DNA of 13,182 nt, from NCBI GenBank assembly GCA_046155615.1, contig JBJXFP010000114.1, positions 1 to 13,182 of the forward strand, written 5' to 3'. A model generated the notes under the pieces. That model was given only the letters and a program-made list of their open reading frames with translations. It was not told where the DNA came from and ran no database searches. Of this stretch, positions 1 through 6,349 are shown one piece after another (the stretch's first letter is position 1; each line of letters begins with the position of its first letter). The DNA is from JANNVZ01 sp046155615 (GTDB taxonomy: Bacteria; Bacteroidota; Bacteroidia; Flavobacteriales_D; Sanyastnellaceae). The position numbers were made by a program, and so were the translations under genes.

Positions 1-94
1 TGTACTCTGCACGTTGTTGCCAGTATTGAGCGGTTGCGGTGGTGGTGGCCACGCACAGGAGGGCGGCCAGGAGTGGCTTCGTTGTTCTGTTCAT
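1..94 (-). CDS. Exported protein, probable M1 family metallopeptidase (N-terminal fragment)
   Basis: Only the first 31 codons are present; the gene runs off the left edge. The leftward ATG lies at 94..92. The translation opens with basic residues (MNRTTK), then a hydrophobic stretch (PLLAALLCVATTTATA) and a likely cleavage site before QYWQQRAEY. This is a clear Sec signal peptide. The mature start with YWQQR-(V/A)-(D/E)-Y closely resembles, from memory, the first residues of Bacteroidota M1 aminopeptidase-like proteins, which usually continue into a beta-sandwich ahead of the HExxH zinc site. None of the catalytic domain is in the window, so the family call rests on this short motif only. The protein should be periplasmic or surface-exposed. 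It is divergent from the M23 gene at 563, with the repeat-bearing gap between them. That a gene starts here is fairly sure; the M1 assignment is tentative. Confidence 0.55.
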   Translation of the reverse strand, partial: MNRTTKPLLAALLCVATTTATAQYWQQRAEY

Positions 95-122
95 ATAGTA
101 AATGATTGGGCGAATGTATTGG

Positions 123-130
123 CAAAGGTT
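123..130 (-). promoter_or_regulatory. Possible -7 box for the leftward exported protein
   Basis: Read leftward, these bases are AACCTTTG, one mismatch from the Bacteroidota -7 consensus TAnnTTTG, and are followed by CC as is common. Transcription would begin around position 116 and give a leader of about 22 bases before the ATG at 94. A TTG lies about 15 bases upstream, shorter than the usual spacing to a -33 element. This is a weak candidate, listed because no better box is visible. Confidence 0.3.
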
Positions 131-324
131 GTACCGATGCGCTGCCAATGGGATGGGTGGCCACGCTGCGGTCCGCTGGTAATGGAAATAGAAAAGTGCA
201 TTTATGCCCGCGCATCATTCTTACGATGCAGACGATGTGTGTGCGATGGGGCGTTACATGATTTGCGAGGCTTTCGCTAAGGATTGTCCAACTGTGAGCA
301 GCGTATGTTTCGCTTGCCGGGTGG

Positions 325-513
325 TTTGATTGACTTTCCGTGTTCTTTGAGAAAGGTGACGAGGCTTGTGATGGAGGTGACGAGGGCTTTGATGGAGGTG
401 ACGACTGCTTTGATTGACTTTCCGTGTTCTTTGAGAAAGGTGACGAGGCTTATGATGGAAGTGACGAGGGTTTTGATTGACTGATGGTGGTCTTTGATAG
501 ACTGACAACTGTG
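325..513. repeat. Nine tandem 21-bp degenerate repeats
   Basis: Nine consecutive units of exactly 21 bases start at 325, 346, 367, 388, 409, 430, 451, 472 and 493. Most begin TTTGA or a close variant, and the central units share a core like tgatggaggtgacga. Units 1 and 2 are identical to units 5 and 6 over 42 bases, so there is also an 84-bp higher-order repeat, pointing to block duplication. The last two units have diverged. The period keeps all frames largely open: read leftward, one frame gives seven-residue repeats of the kind VTSIKAL, another RHLHQSP. There are no unique spacers, so this is a minisatellite and not a CRISPR array. Its function is unknown. Confidence 0.9.
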
Positions 514-528
514 CGTTGGGTACAAGAG

Positions 529-557
529 GAAGGTATATCACCACTGCGCATACCTTC
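529..557. promoter_or_regulatory. 8-bp inverted repeat just upstream of the M23 start
   Basis: GAAGGTAT (529-536) and ATACCTTC (550-557) form perfect 8-bp arms around a 13-base loop. The right arm ends five bases before the M23 ATG at 563. The position would allow it to act as an operator or as a leader hairpin that limits ribosome access. No T-run follows, so it is not an intrinsic terminator. An 8-bp match can also arise by chance. Confidence 0.4.
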
Positions 558-562
558 GCTCC

Positions 563-1255
563 ATGCGGTGGATTCATCTTGTTTGGCTATTGGCTGGTTT
601 CGGTGTGGCATGGCTGCTACTGACCGCATGTGAACGTGCCGGTGCAGGCGTGTCGGCCAACCTGGATGCTACACATATAGCCTTGAGCTATGAAGATTCG
701 CTGAAGAATATTTTTCGTGCAGCACCGCAGTGGCAAAGCACGGGCTTCGATTTTCCTGTGGGCAAACCGGATGCAAAGAATTACTACAATGCTCAGGCTT
801 TTGGCGAAAACAACCACTTAGGCGATGACTGGAATGGCACCGGTGGCGGCAACAGTGACCTTGGTGATCCAGTCTATAGCATATCGGAAGGTGTGGTGAC
901 TGAAAGTATTAACTACTTCGGTGGCTGGGGCAATGTGACACGTGTTGCACATGCAATGATTGGAAAATTTAAAATGGAAAATGGAGAATTGATGAGGGAT
1001 TCAACAGCAAAGGACACATTGTTTCTAATTGAATCGCTGTATGCGCACAGCCAAACAGTCATGGTGAAGCGGGGCGACTTTGTGAAGCGTGGCCAGCAGA
1101 TTGCAACCATTGGTACTGCCGAGGGTAAATATCTGGCTCATCTCCATCTCGAAATAAGAGAATCTGCCGGGCTGCCGCTTGGCGGAGGATATTCTTCCAA
1201 TACACAGGGCCACATAGACCCAACTGCTTTCATTAAACGATATAGAAAATTGTGA
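563..1255 (+). CDS. M23 family (LytM-type) metallopeptidase, lipoprotein
   Basis: This 230-residue protein starts with a lipoprotein signal: a hydrophobic stretch over residues 5-20 and a lipobox LTAC with the lipidated Cys at 23. It should therefore be anchored in the outer membrane or periplasm. The M23 zinc-endopeptidase core is complete: the HxxxD pair is H85 and D89 (HLGDDWNG), the active-site His of LYAHS is H162, and HxH is H193/H195 (AHLHLEIR). The family cuts peptidoglycan cross-bridges or stems. The sequence GGGYSSNTQGHIDP near the end is typical of a Bacteroidota subgroup. The loop between VAH (130) and LIESLYAH (162) seems longer than in relatives I recall and is encoded by an A-rich repetitive stretch (961-990). 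The gene stands alone. The start is supported by the lipoprotein signal beginning directly at this ATG. Confidence 0.88.
   Translation: MRWIHLVWLLAGFGVAWLLLTACERAGAGVSANLDATHIALSYEDSLKNIFRAAPQWQSTGFDFPVGKPDAKNYYNAQAFGENNHLGDDWNGTGGGNSDLGDPVYSISEGVVTESINYFGGWGNVTRVAHAMIGKFKMENGELMRDSTAKDTLFLIESLYAHSQTVMVKRGDFVKRGQQIATIGTAEGKYLAHLHLEIRESAGLPLGGGYSSNTQGHIDPTAFIKRYRKL
961..990 (+). repeat. A-rich tandem motif inside the M23 gene
   Basis: The bases tggaaaattt, aaaatggaaa and atggagaatt form three near-copies of a tgga(a/g)aatt-like word, within codons for residues 133-143 (GKFKMENGEL). From memory, runs of this kind (gaaaatggagaattg) occur as intergenic repeats in Bacteroidota. Here the run is in frame and falls in a surface loop between two conserved M23 strands. 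Confidence 0.45.
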
Positions 1256-1368
1256 AATAATACCTACTTGACCTCTTGCATTCATTTGAATCAATCTGAG
1301 TGTCTGTTGACATCGGAAATCATCATCGCACAAAAATAGTTTTCAACTTTTGAATAGGCTTTCAACAA

Positions 1369-4300
1369 ATGAATCAAATTAGCCATTGGAGAAAAAAAAC
1401 TCCTCTAAAAAATTTATTCCAAATGATACAGAAACAACCAAATGCTGCTCAAAGCAAAATTTACTTTTCAAACAAGAAAGAAGAATTTCTTACCCTTACA
1501 AAACTCTCTTCTGGTAAAGGTTTTGCTAACTTATCAAAATATTTCCGCGTGTGTTCATGGTTGAAGCCTGCCCCTGTTTTCTTCACCTTTCTACTCTCAG
1601 GCCATTTGACTTCGTATTCTCAAAACAACCATTTTTATTACTCATTTGAAGATAAGGTTTTTTTGACCCCAGAACCTAACAAAGCCGTTGTTGAATTCAT
1701 TGCAACTGTTGACGAATCCATTTTTGTTCAGAATGGTTGGTCATTCAATAAAATATCACTCAGACTTTATGAGGTTAGTGGTGATCTGCCAACCATTCTG
1801 AGTTCAGGAAATATTATCTATCATGCGAACCAGTCATATCTGACCGAGTCAGGGACCAAATACCATATGCGCAATCAAATTGTCATAAAATGGAAAGAGA
1901 GTACAACAGCAACGCAGAAGCAAGTATTGACAACACAATACAATTTGCAGATGATGAAAGAAACAAGATTGTTCACAATTTATGAAACCTTCAATCCCCT
2001 GTTTATCTCACAAAACATATACGAATCAGGCTATACGGAATACTGCGTACCCAATAGCGTTGCTTATGCTGAACACAATGAGCATATTCCAAATGATCCA
2101 TACTTTGTCAAACAATTTTATTTAAAAAACACCGGCCAAACATATCAGTACTCAAGTGCTGAAGAAGGCGCTGATATGGATGTGACTGAGGCGTGGGATG
2201 TTACAATGGGTGATCCGGAGATAGTAATAGCTGTCATTGATGAAGGCGTTGTGGCTTCGCATGGTGATTTGCCATTGAGTAGACAAATCAGATTGGACGG
2301 TAGCAATTTTACATATTCTTACGATAACTCCGATGCGGATGATCCAGAACCGTATGTGGACGTGGTTGGTGGAATTGCCGAATGGCATGGTACCGCTTGT
2401 GCTGGTTTAATCGCAGCAACAATAGACAATAATGAAGGAATTGCCGGCATTGCTCCTTTGTGTCATATTATGCCAATAAAAGTTAGATTCTTTGTTCAAC
2501 CATTGACGACTGACTTTGCCTTGGCTGTGACATTTGCAGTTGAGAATGGCGCAAAAATCATTTCTTGTAGCTGGGGTTATGCGAATCTGGAACCTAACTA
2601 TGATCCGGTTCTTATTGATGCAATAGAAGATGCAATTGCTTCAAATATTGCGGTAATTTTCTCTGCTGGTAACACATCAGCAAATGGAGGAAACGGGGCT
2701 GTGAAGTTTCCCGCTAATGCAGCAATAGAAGGATTGATTACAGTCTCAGCAAGCACCATGTCAGATGATATTGCAGATTATAGTAGTGTTGGAGAAACTG
2801 TAGATTTTGCTGCACCCTCAGCAACATCAAGTTATACTACTCCTGAAATTTACACTACAGACTATCCAAGTACACTCGGCAGAAATCCTTGGCCTGAATC
2901 ACCCACAGGTCTTCCATACTTCTTACCAAATCTAAATGAAGAGATACCTGAAACTGGCACAAACCATTTAGATTATACTGGCACATTTAGCGGCACTTCA
3001 GCTTCTTGTCCCATGGTTGCAGGTGTGGTAGCACTGATGCTATCAGTCAATCAGTGCTTGTCGGTGTCAAGCATCAACGACATTTTGAGAAATACTTCAG
3101 AAAAAGTAGGGGGTTTCAATTACAACTGGAACAATGATAATCCGGGACATTCATTACAATTTGGGTATGGCCGCATCAATGCCTATCAAGCAGTGTTGGC
3201 ATCGCAGTCATCATTGATTGACCAAGAACAGAACATCTACATCAAAGACCTAATGACTGATTATGGGCAAGAACCAACAACCGGGGATTACAATTTATGG
3301 AGTAGTCCTGACATCTATGTCAGAAACCAAAATGATGGTTTTGAAATTCCGGTTCATCAAAATCCAGAGTATTCGCCAAATTCTCCTGTTTATGTTTATG
3401 TAAATGTGCGCAACGGAGGTTGCGAATCTTCCGGGTTTGGTTTCGTTTCACTCAATTGGTCCAAAGCGGGTACTGATTTGGACTGGCCGTCCTATTGGGA
3501 TTGTTCAATGACAAGCCCAGCCCTTATGGGTTGTTTGATAGGTACTGCGCCATGTGTAAACATCGCCCCTGGAGAAAAACAAACATTGGAATTTCTATGG
3601 TATCCTCCAAACCCAGCGGATTATGGGGGTCTGGGAATTGGTGTTGAGGATCAACCTTGGCACTTTTGTTTATTGGCCAGATATGTAAGTTCATACGACC
3701 CAATGACTAATGAAGTAGAAAATGAAATCCACAATCTTCATGGAAATGTAAAAAACAACAACAATATCGCTTGGAAAAACCTTACAGTAATTGATGATTT
3801 TGAAGGCATAGTTGGTCGACCATGGCCCAATGACAAACTCGTAGGTGCAAATGTGGCAGTCGGGAATTCAGCAACCACGAATGAACAATATTGTTTAGAA
3901 TTCGGGCCGCCAATTTCGGAAGAAGGTCAGGCAATTACTGATATTGCAAAAGTTCGTATTAGCCTTGACGAAACTACCTGGAGCGCATGGCAGGAAGGTG
4001 GTGCAATGGCAGAAAATATGAGTATAGTTTCAGGTGAAAGAATGCAATTGGAAGTGACAGGTCACCCGGCCAAAATGAAAAATTTAGTTTTTGATGCGAA
4101 CGAGAGAAGTGCGATTCATGTTGGATTCAATATACTCTCCAATGCGTCCATGGAAAAAAACGTCTATCACTATGAACTTATTCAACGTTTCCGAAATTCT
4201 ACACTAATCATTGGTGGCGAAACATTTGAAATAGTGCCAATTCAGCGCCACAGTTTTGAAGCAGAAGCAGGTTCAGATATTTCCGTAGAAGTGGGTGCCT

Positions 4301-4680
4301 CATTTACATTGACCGCAGCCTCGATAGGTGAAGACGCAATTTACAATTGGTATAAAGCAGATGGTTCATTGCTTCACACTGGTCAGCAGTATGATGGCCA
4401 ATTGCAATACAGCAGCAATATTAAATTGGAAGTTATTGCTGCGTCAGATGGATACGTAAGCTTTGATGAAGTCAGCGTGGAGGTATTCACTCCATCTATA
4501 GCTTTGATAACACCCAACCCCGGATCGGGCTCCATTCAAATAGATTTCAATCACCTTATCTCGGCTCAACCGATGCTTATTTTTACTCATTGCAACTCAG
4601 CAGAGGTGCATACACGACCGTTGAATCCGAACGAGACATCATGTCAGACAGATATATCTGGTTTTTCAGTCGGACAATGA
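1369..4680 (+). CDS. Secreted subtilisin-like (S8) serine protease, T9SS cargo with truncated sorting domain
   Basis: The product is 1103 residues as written. The first 60 or so residues are basic and polar; the likely signal segment is LKPAPVFFTFLLSG at 65-78, ending near SYSQ, so the true start is doubtful. TTG at 1561 or GTG at 1549 would put a start directly at the signal. Residues 90-235 look like an inhibitory propeptide. The S8 domain spans about 245-610 and has the full triad: D291 (AVIDEGV), H340 (WHGTACAG) and S544 (GTSASCPMVAG), with oxyanion N435 (SAGN). A beta-rich region with several Cys follows (about 640-1020). The C-terminus begins a T9SS type A sorting domain (ITPNPGSGSIQI near 1036) but stops at a TGA after FSVGQ. 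The missing last strand is encoded in the same frame just after the stop. It shares an apparent transcription unit with the secreted protein at 4745. The protease call is firm; whether the product is exported is open. Confidence 0.9.
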   Translation: MNQISHWRKKTPLKNLFQMIQKQPNAAQSKIYFSNKKEEFLTLTKLSSGKGFANLSKYFRVCSWLKPAPVFFTFLLSGHLTSYSQNNHFYYSFEDKVFLTPEPNKAVVEFIATVDESIFVQNGWSFNKISLRLYEVSGDLPTILSSGNIIYHANQSYLTESGTKYHMRNQIVIKWKESTTATQKQVLTTQYNLQMMKETRLFTIYETFNPLFISQNIYESGYTEYCVPNSVAYAEHNEHIPNDPYFVKQFYLKNTGQTYQYSSAEEGADMDVTEAWDVTMGDPEIVIAVIDEGVVASHGDLPLSRQIRLDGSNFTYSYDNSDADDPEPYVDVVGGIAEWHGTACAGLIAATIDNNEGIAGIAPLCHIMPIKVRFFVQPLTTDFALAVTFAVENGAKIISCSWGYANLEPNYDPVLIDAIEDAIASNIAVIFSAGNTSANGGNGAVKFPANAAIEGLITVSASTMSDDIADYSSVGETVDFAAPSATSSYTTPEIYTTDYPSTLGRNPWPESPTGLPYFLPNLNEEIPETGTNHLDYTGTFSGTSASCPMVAGVVALMLSVNQCLSVSSINDILRNTSEKVGGFNYNWNNDNPGHSLQFGYGRINAYQAVLASQSSLIDQEQNIYIKDLMTDYGQEPTTGDYNLWSSPDIYVRNQNDGFEIPVHQNPEYSPNSPVYVYVNVRNGGCESSGFGFVSLNWSKAGTDLDWPSYWDCSMTSPALMGCLIGTAPCVNIAPGEKQTLEFLWYPPNPADYGGLGIGVEDQPWHFCLLARYVSSYDPMTNEVENEIHNLHGNVKNNNNIAWKNLTVIDDFEGIVGRPWPNDKLVGANVAVGNSATTNEQYCLEFGPPISEEGQAITDIAKVRISLDETTWSAWQEGGAMAENMSIVSGERMQLEVTGHPAKMKNLVFDANERSAIHVGFNILSNASMEKNVYHYELIQRFRNSTLIIGGETFEIVPIQRHSFEAEAGSDISVEVGASFTLTAASIGEDAIYNWYKADGSLLHTGQQYDGQLQYSSNIKLEVIAASDGYVSFDEVSVEVFTPSIALITPNPGSGSIQIDFNHLISAQPMLIFTHCNSAEVHTRPLNPNETSCQTDISGFSVGQ

Positions 4681-4740
4681 TGCGTTCAACTGATAGGTGA
4701 TGGGGTAGTGTATGACCAGAAATTTTTACTAAAATTCTGA
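4681..4740 (+). pseudogene. Severed C-terminus of the S8 protease sorting domain
   Basis: Directly after the TGA at 4678-4680, the same frame stays open for 19 codons and reads CVQLIGDGVVYDQKFLLKF before a second TGA at 4738-4740. This matches the end of T9SS type A sorting domains, which typically close with GxYxVxLxxxGxxxxxKFxxx. The stop sits where the conserved aromatic of G-x-Y is expected. The restored gene would end four bases before the next ATG at 4745, a natural within-operon spacing. This stretch is therefore coding remnant, not spacer. A sequencing error or real readthrough would make the gene intact at 1123 residues. Confidence 0.8.
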
Positions 4741-4744
4741 TGGG

Positions 4745-5653
4745 ATGAAAGAACTATTTTTAGTCACCGCAATTATTCATAGTGCCTGTTTTATCGCGCA
4801 AGGTCAGCAATTACCCAATTCAAGTTTTGAAGATTGGTGGGAATATGCTGGTAATGAACGACCTGAAAACTGGTTAGACACAGGTGCTGCGTTATTCTGT
4901 TCGCCCACACCTGATCTTGCTGTAAAATCAACGGACGCTCATAGCGGGACTTATGCAGTAATGATTGAGAATTTATTTTGTATAATGGAAACAGGTGAAC
5001 CAAGAGTTGATAAAGGAAGACTGTTTACGGGTAATTCCGGTCTTTATCCTCCATTAGGATTTTCAATGCCATATACAGCAAAGCCTGATAGTCTTAAGTT
5101 CTTTTATAAATTTCATCGCGAAGGAGTTGATACGGGCATGGTTCGCTTGATGCTTTTTACTTACGATACCATCAATTATGAATTCCTTGACACAATGGCT
5201 TTGTCAATAGCCACAATAGATCACCCAACCGATGAGTATTTGGAGTTTTCAATGCCAATTAGCTATCACAATGAACTGACACCTCAATATATATTGATAG
5301 AGTTTAGCGGAAGGAATAGTCCATTTGCATATGGTATTCCGGGAATTTTTGCTTCAGCTGGTACTAAAATATGGATTGATGACATCTCGTTGGTTGGAGG
5401 CAATGTTGGCGAAATTGACGTTGTACATTTTCAGAATGTGTCAATGCATTTGTCGAACAATCTGATCACCCTAAATGGTATTTCGCCAACAGCAGTGTTC
5501 AGATGTGAAGTATTTAATTCGATAGGTCAAAAAGTGCTTGAATCTGAAAATGAAGCTACATGTTCTGTTGCCAGCATAGTATCAGGTTATTACTTCTTGA
5601 GATTGACTCAGGAGAATAGTGAACATATTGAAGTATTCAAATTTGTGAAATGA
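4745..5653 (+). CDS. Secreted PCMD-like beta-sandwich protein with T9SS sorting domain
   Basis: This 302-residue protein has a signal peptide (MKELFLVTAIIHSACFIAQG, cleavage near residues 20-21). The mature part opens with LPNSSFEDW, then ENW and SGTYAVMI, a pattern of carbohydrate-binding-like jelly rolls. KPDSLKFFYKF (113-123), EYLEFSMPISY (164-174), YILIEFSG (182-189) and IWIDDISLV (209-217) recall the PCMD (putative carbohydrate metabolism) domain seen in Bacteroidota surface proteins; this match is from memory. Residues 228-302 form a T9SS type A-like sorting domain with VFNSIGQKVLES and SGYYFLRL and the basic end FKFVK, although the usual PNP motif is absent. It would be released or anchored at the cell surface through T9SS. 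It follows the S8 protease closely, so the two may be made together. The ligand is unknown. Confidence 0.75.
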   Translation: MKELFLVTAIIHSACFIAQGQQLPNSSFEDWWEYAGNERPENWLDTGAALFCSPTPDLAVKSTDAHSGTYAVMIENLFCIMETGEPRVDKGRLFTGNSGLYPPLGFSMPYTAKPDSLKFFYKFHREGVDTGMVRLMLFTYDTINYEFLDTMALSIATIDHPTDEYLEFSMPISYHNELTPQYILIEFSGRNSPFAYGIPGIFASAGTKIWIDDISLVGGNVGEIDVVHFQNVSMHLSNNLITLNGISPTAVFRCEVFNSIGQKVLESENEATCSVASIVSGYYFLRLTQENSEHIEVFKFVK

Positions 5654-5737
5654 GCCATGCAATTCCAACGTATAACTAACAAAAAAAACATGTTTGCAAA
5701 AACAAGCAGTTTTCTTTTTCCTGGAATTGGATTTTGG

Positions 5738-5774
5738 CAATGATTTAATCAGCCGTGTGCAGCGAAAATCATTG
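5738..5774. terminator. Possible bidirectional terminator hairpin between convergent genes
   Basis: CAATGATTT (5738-5746) and AAATCATTG (5766-5774) are perfect 9-bp inverted arms around a 19-base loop. They lie between the stop of the rightward PCMD-like gene (5653) and the stop of leftward ribH (5819), where a shared terminator would be expected. The stem is AT-rich and no clear T-run follows on either side, so it is not a classical intrinsic terminator. Confidence 0.35.
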
Positions 5775-5818
5775 TAGTGAGCTGTAAACTCTGATACCAT
5801 CGAATGACTCTGAACCAA

Positions 5819-6307
5819 CTACGAGTCCAACTCGCGCTGCAGGCCAATCATCTTGATGGCTGAGATGGCGGCTTCGGTGCCCTTATTGCCCAATGAACCG
5901 CCACTGCGCGCGTGCGATTGTTCTATGGTATTGTCGGTAAGTACACCAAATATGACCGGCTTCTTGTAGCGCAGGGCCACAGCTTGAATGCCGTGGGCTA
6001 CACCGCTGCAAACAAAATCGAAGTGTTTTGTTTCGCCTTGAATAACACAACCAAGGCATATTACTGCTTCCACCGCTTTGTTTTCGAACATAAGCTGTGC
6101 GCCTGTAGGCAGTTCGAAGCTGCCTGGCACATACACCACCTGTAGGTGGTCGAGTGTGGCACCGCAATCGGTCAATGCTTCCATGCACCCGCGAAGTAGG
6201 TTGTCAGTGACCTCACTGTTCCATTCAGAAACAACAATCCCGATGCGCATGCTGCCTGCATCGGGAAGTTGAGATTTGTCGTAATGTGAAAGATTGGCGG
6301 TGGCCAT
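5819..6307 (-). CDS. ribH: 6,7-dimethyl-8-ribityllumazine synthase
   Basis: This 162-residue protein catalyses the penultimate step of riboflavin synthesis, joining 5-amino-6-ribitylaminouracil with 3,4-dihydroxy-2-butanone 4-phosphate in the cytosol. All family signatures are present: GIVVSEWNSEVT (23-34, with Trp29 where many relatives have the ring-stacking Phe), VPGSFELP (60-67), GCVIQGETKHFDFV (86-99) with catalytic His95, PVIFGVLTDNTIEQ (117-130), and the C-terminal GNKGTEAA. Length is normal for an icosahedral or pentameric enzyme. The start ATG lies 42 bases after the stop of the upstream TPR gene, so the two are probably cotranscribed leftward. No FMN riboswitch is visible upstream; the gap to the TPR gene is too short for one. 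No other riboflavin gene is in the window. Confidence 0.96.
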   Translation of the reverse strand: MATANLSHYDKSQLPDAGSMRIGIVVSEWNSEVTDNLLRGCMEALTDCGATLDHLQVVYVPGSFELPTGAQLMFENKAVEAVICLGCVIQGETKHFDFVCSGVAHGIQAVALRYKKPVIFGVLTDNTIEQSHARSGGSLGNKGTEAAISAIKMIGLQRELDS

Positions 6308-6349
6308 TGGCTCAGTGCATCAATCGAATTTTATAACTCCTGAAAAAAA

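Larger units (their letters stand above)
95..562. other. Divergent intergenic region with a repeat array
   Basis: This 468-bp gap separates the leftward exported protein from the rightward M23 gene. It contains a possible leftward promoter near 123, about 190 bases with no feature I recognise (131 to 324), the nine-unit 21-bp array at 325 to 513, and a hairpin at 529 to 557. Reading frames across it are open mainly because the repeat period is a multiple of three. No frame here shows a recognisable protein family. Confidence 0.7.

Noticed and set aside
14..280. Open rightward frame of 88 codons at the left edge.
   Set aside because: It overlaps the signal-peptide start of the leftward gene on the other strand, has no recognisable domain and runs into low-information sequence.
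325..513. CRISPR array.
   Set aside because: Units are contiguous with no unique spacers, are too short, and no cas gene is present.
254..577. Leftward frame with RHLHQSP-type repeats.
   Set aside because: It is open because of the 21-bp period, overlaps the M23 start, and has a composition unlike a folded protein.
1256..1368. Promoter for the S8 protease gene.
   Set aside because: TTCATTTG near 1286 resembles a -7 box, but no TTTG or TTG element sits at the right spacing.
4678..4680. TGA recoded as Trp or selenocysteine throughout the genome.
   Set aside because: TGA ends M23, the PCMD-like gene, the TPR gene and the TraB-like gene at sensible places, so it is a normal stop here. I see no convincing selenocysteine-insertion hairpin and no selenoprotein family match.
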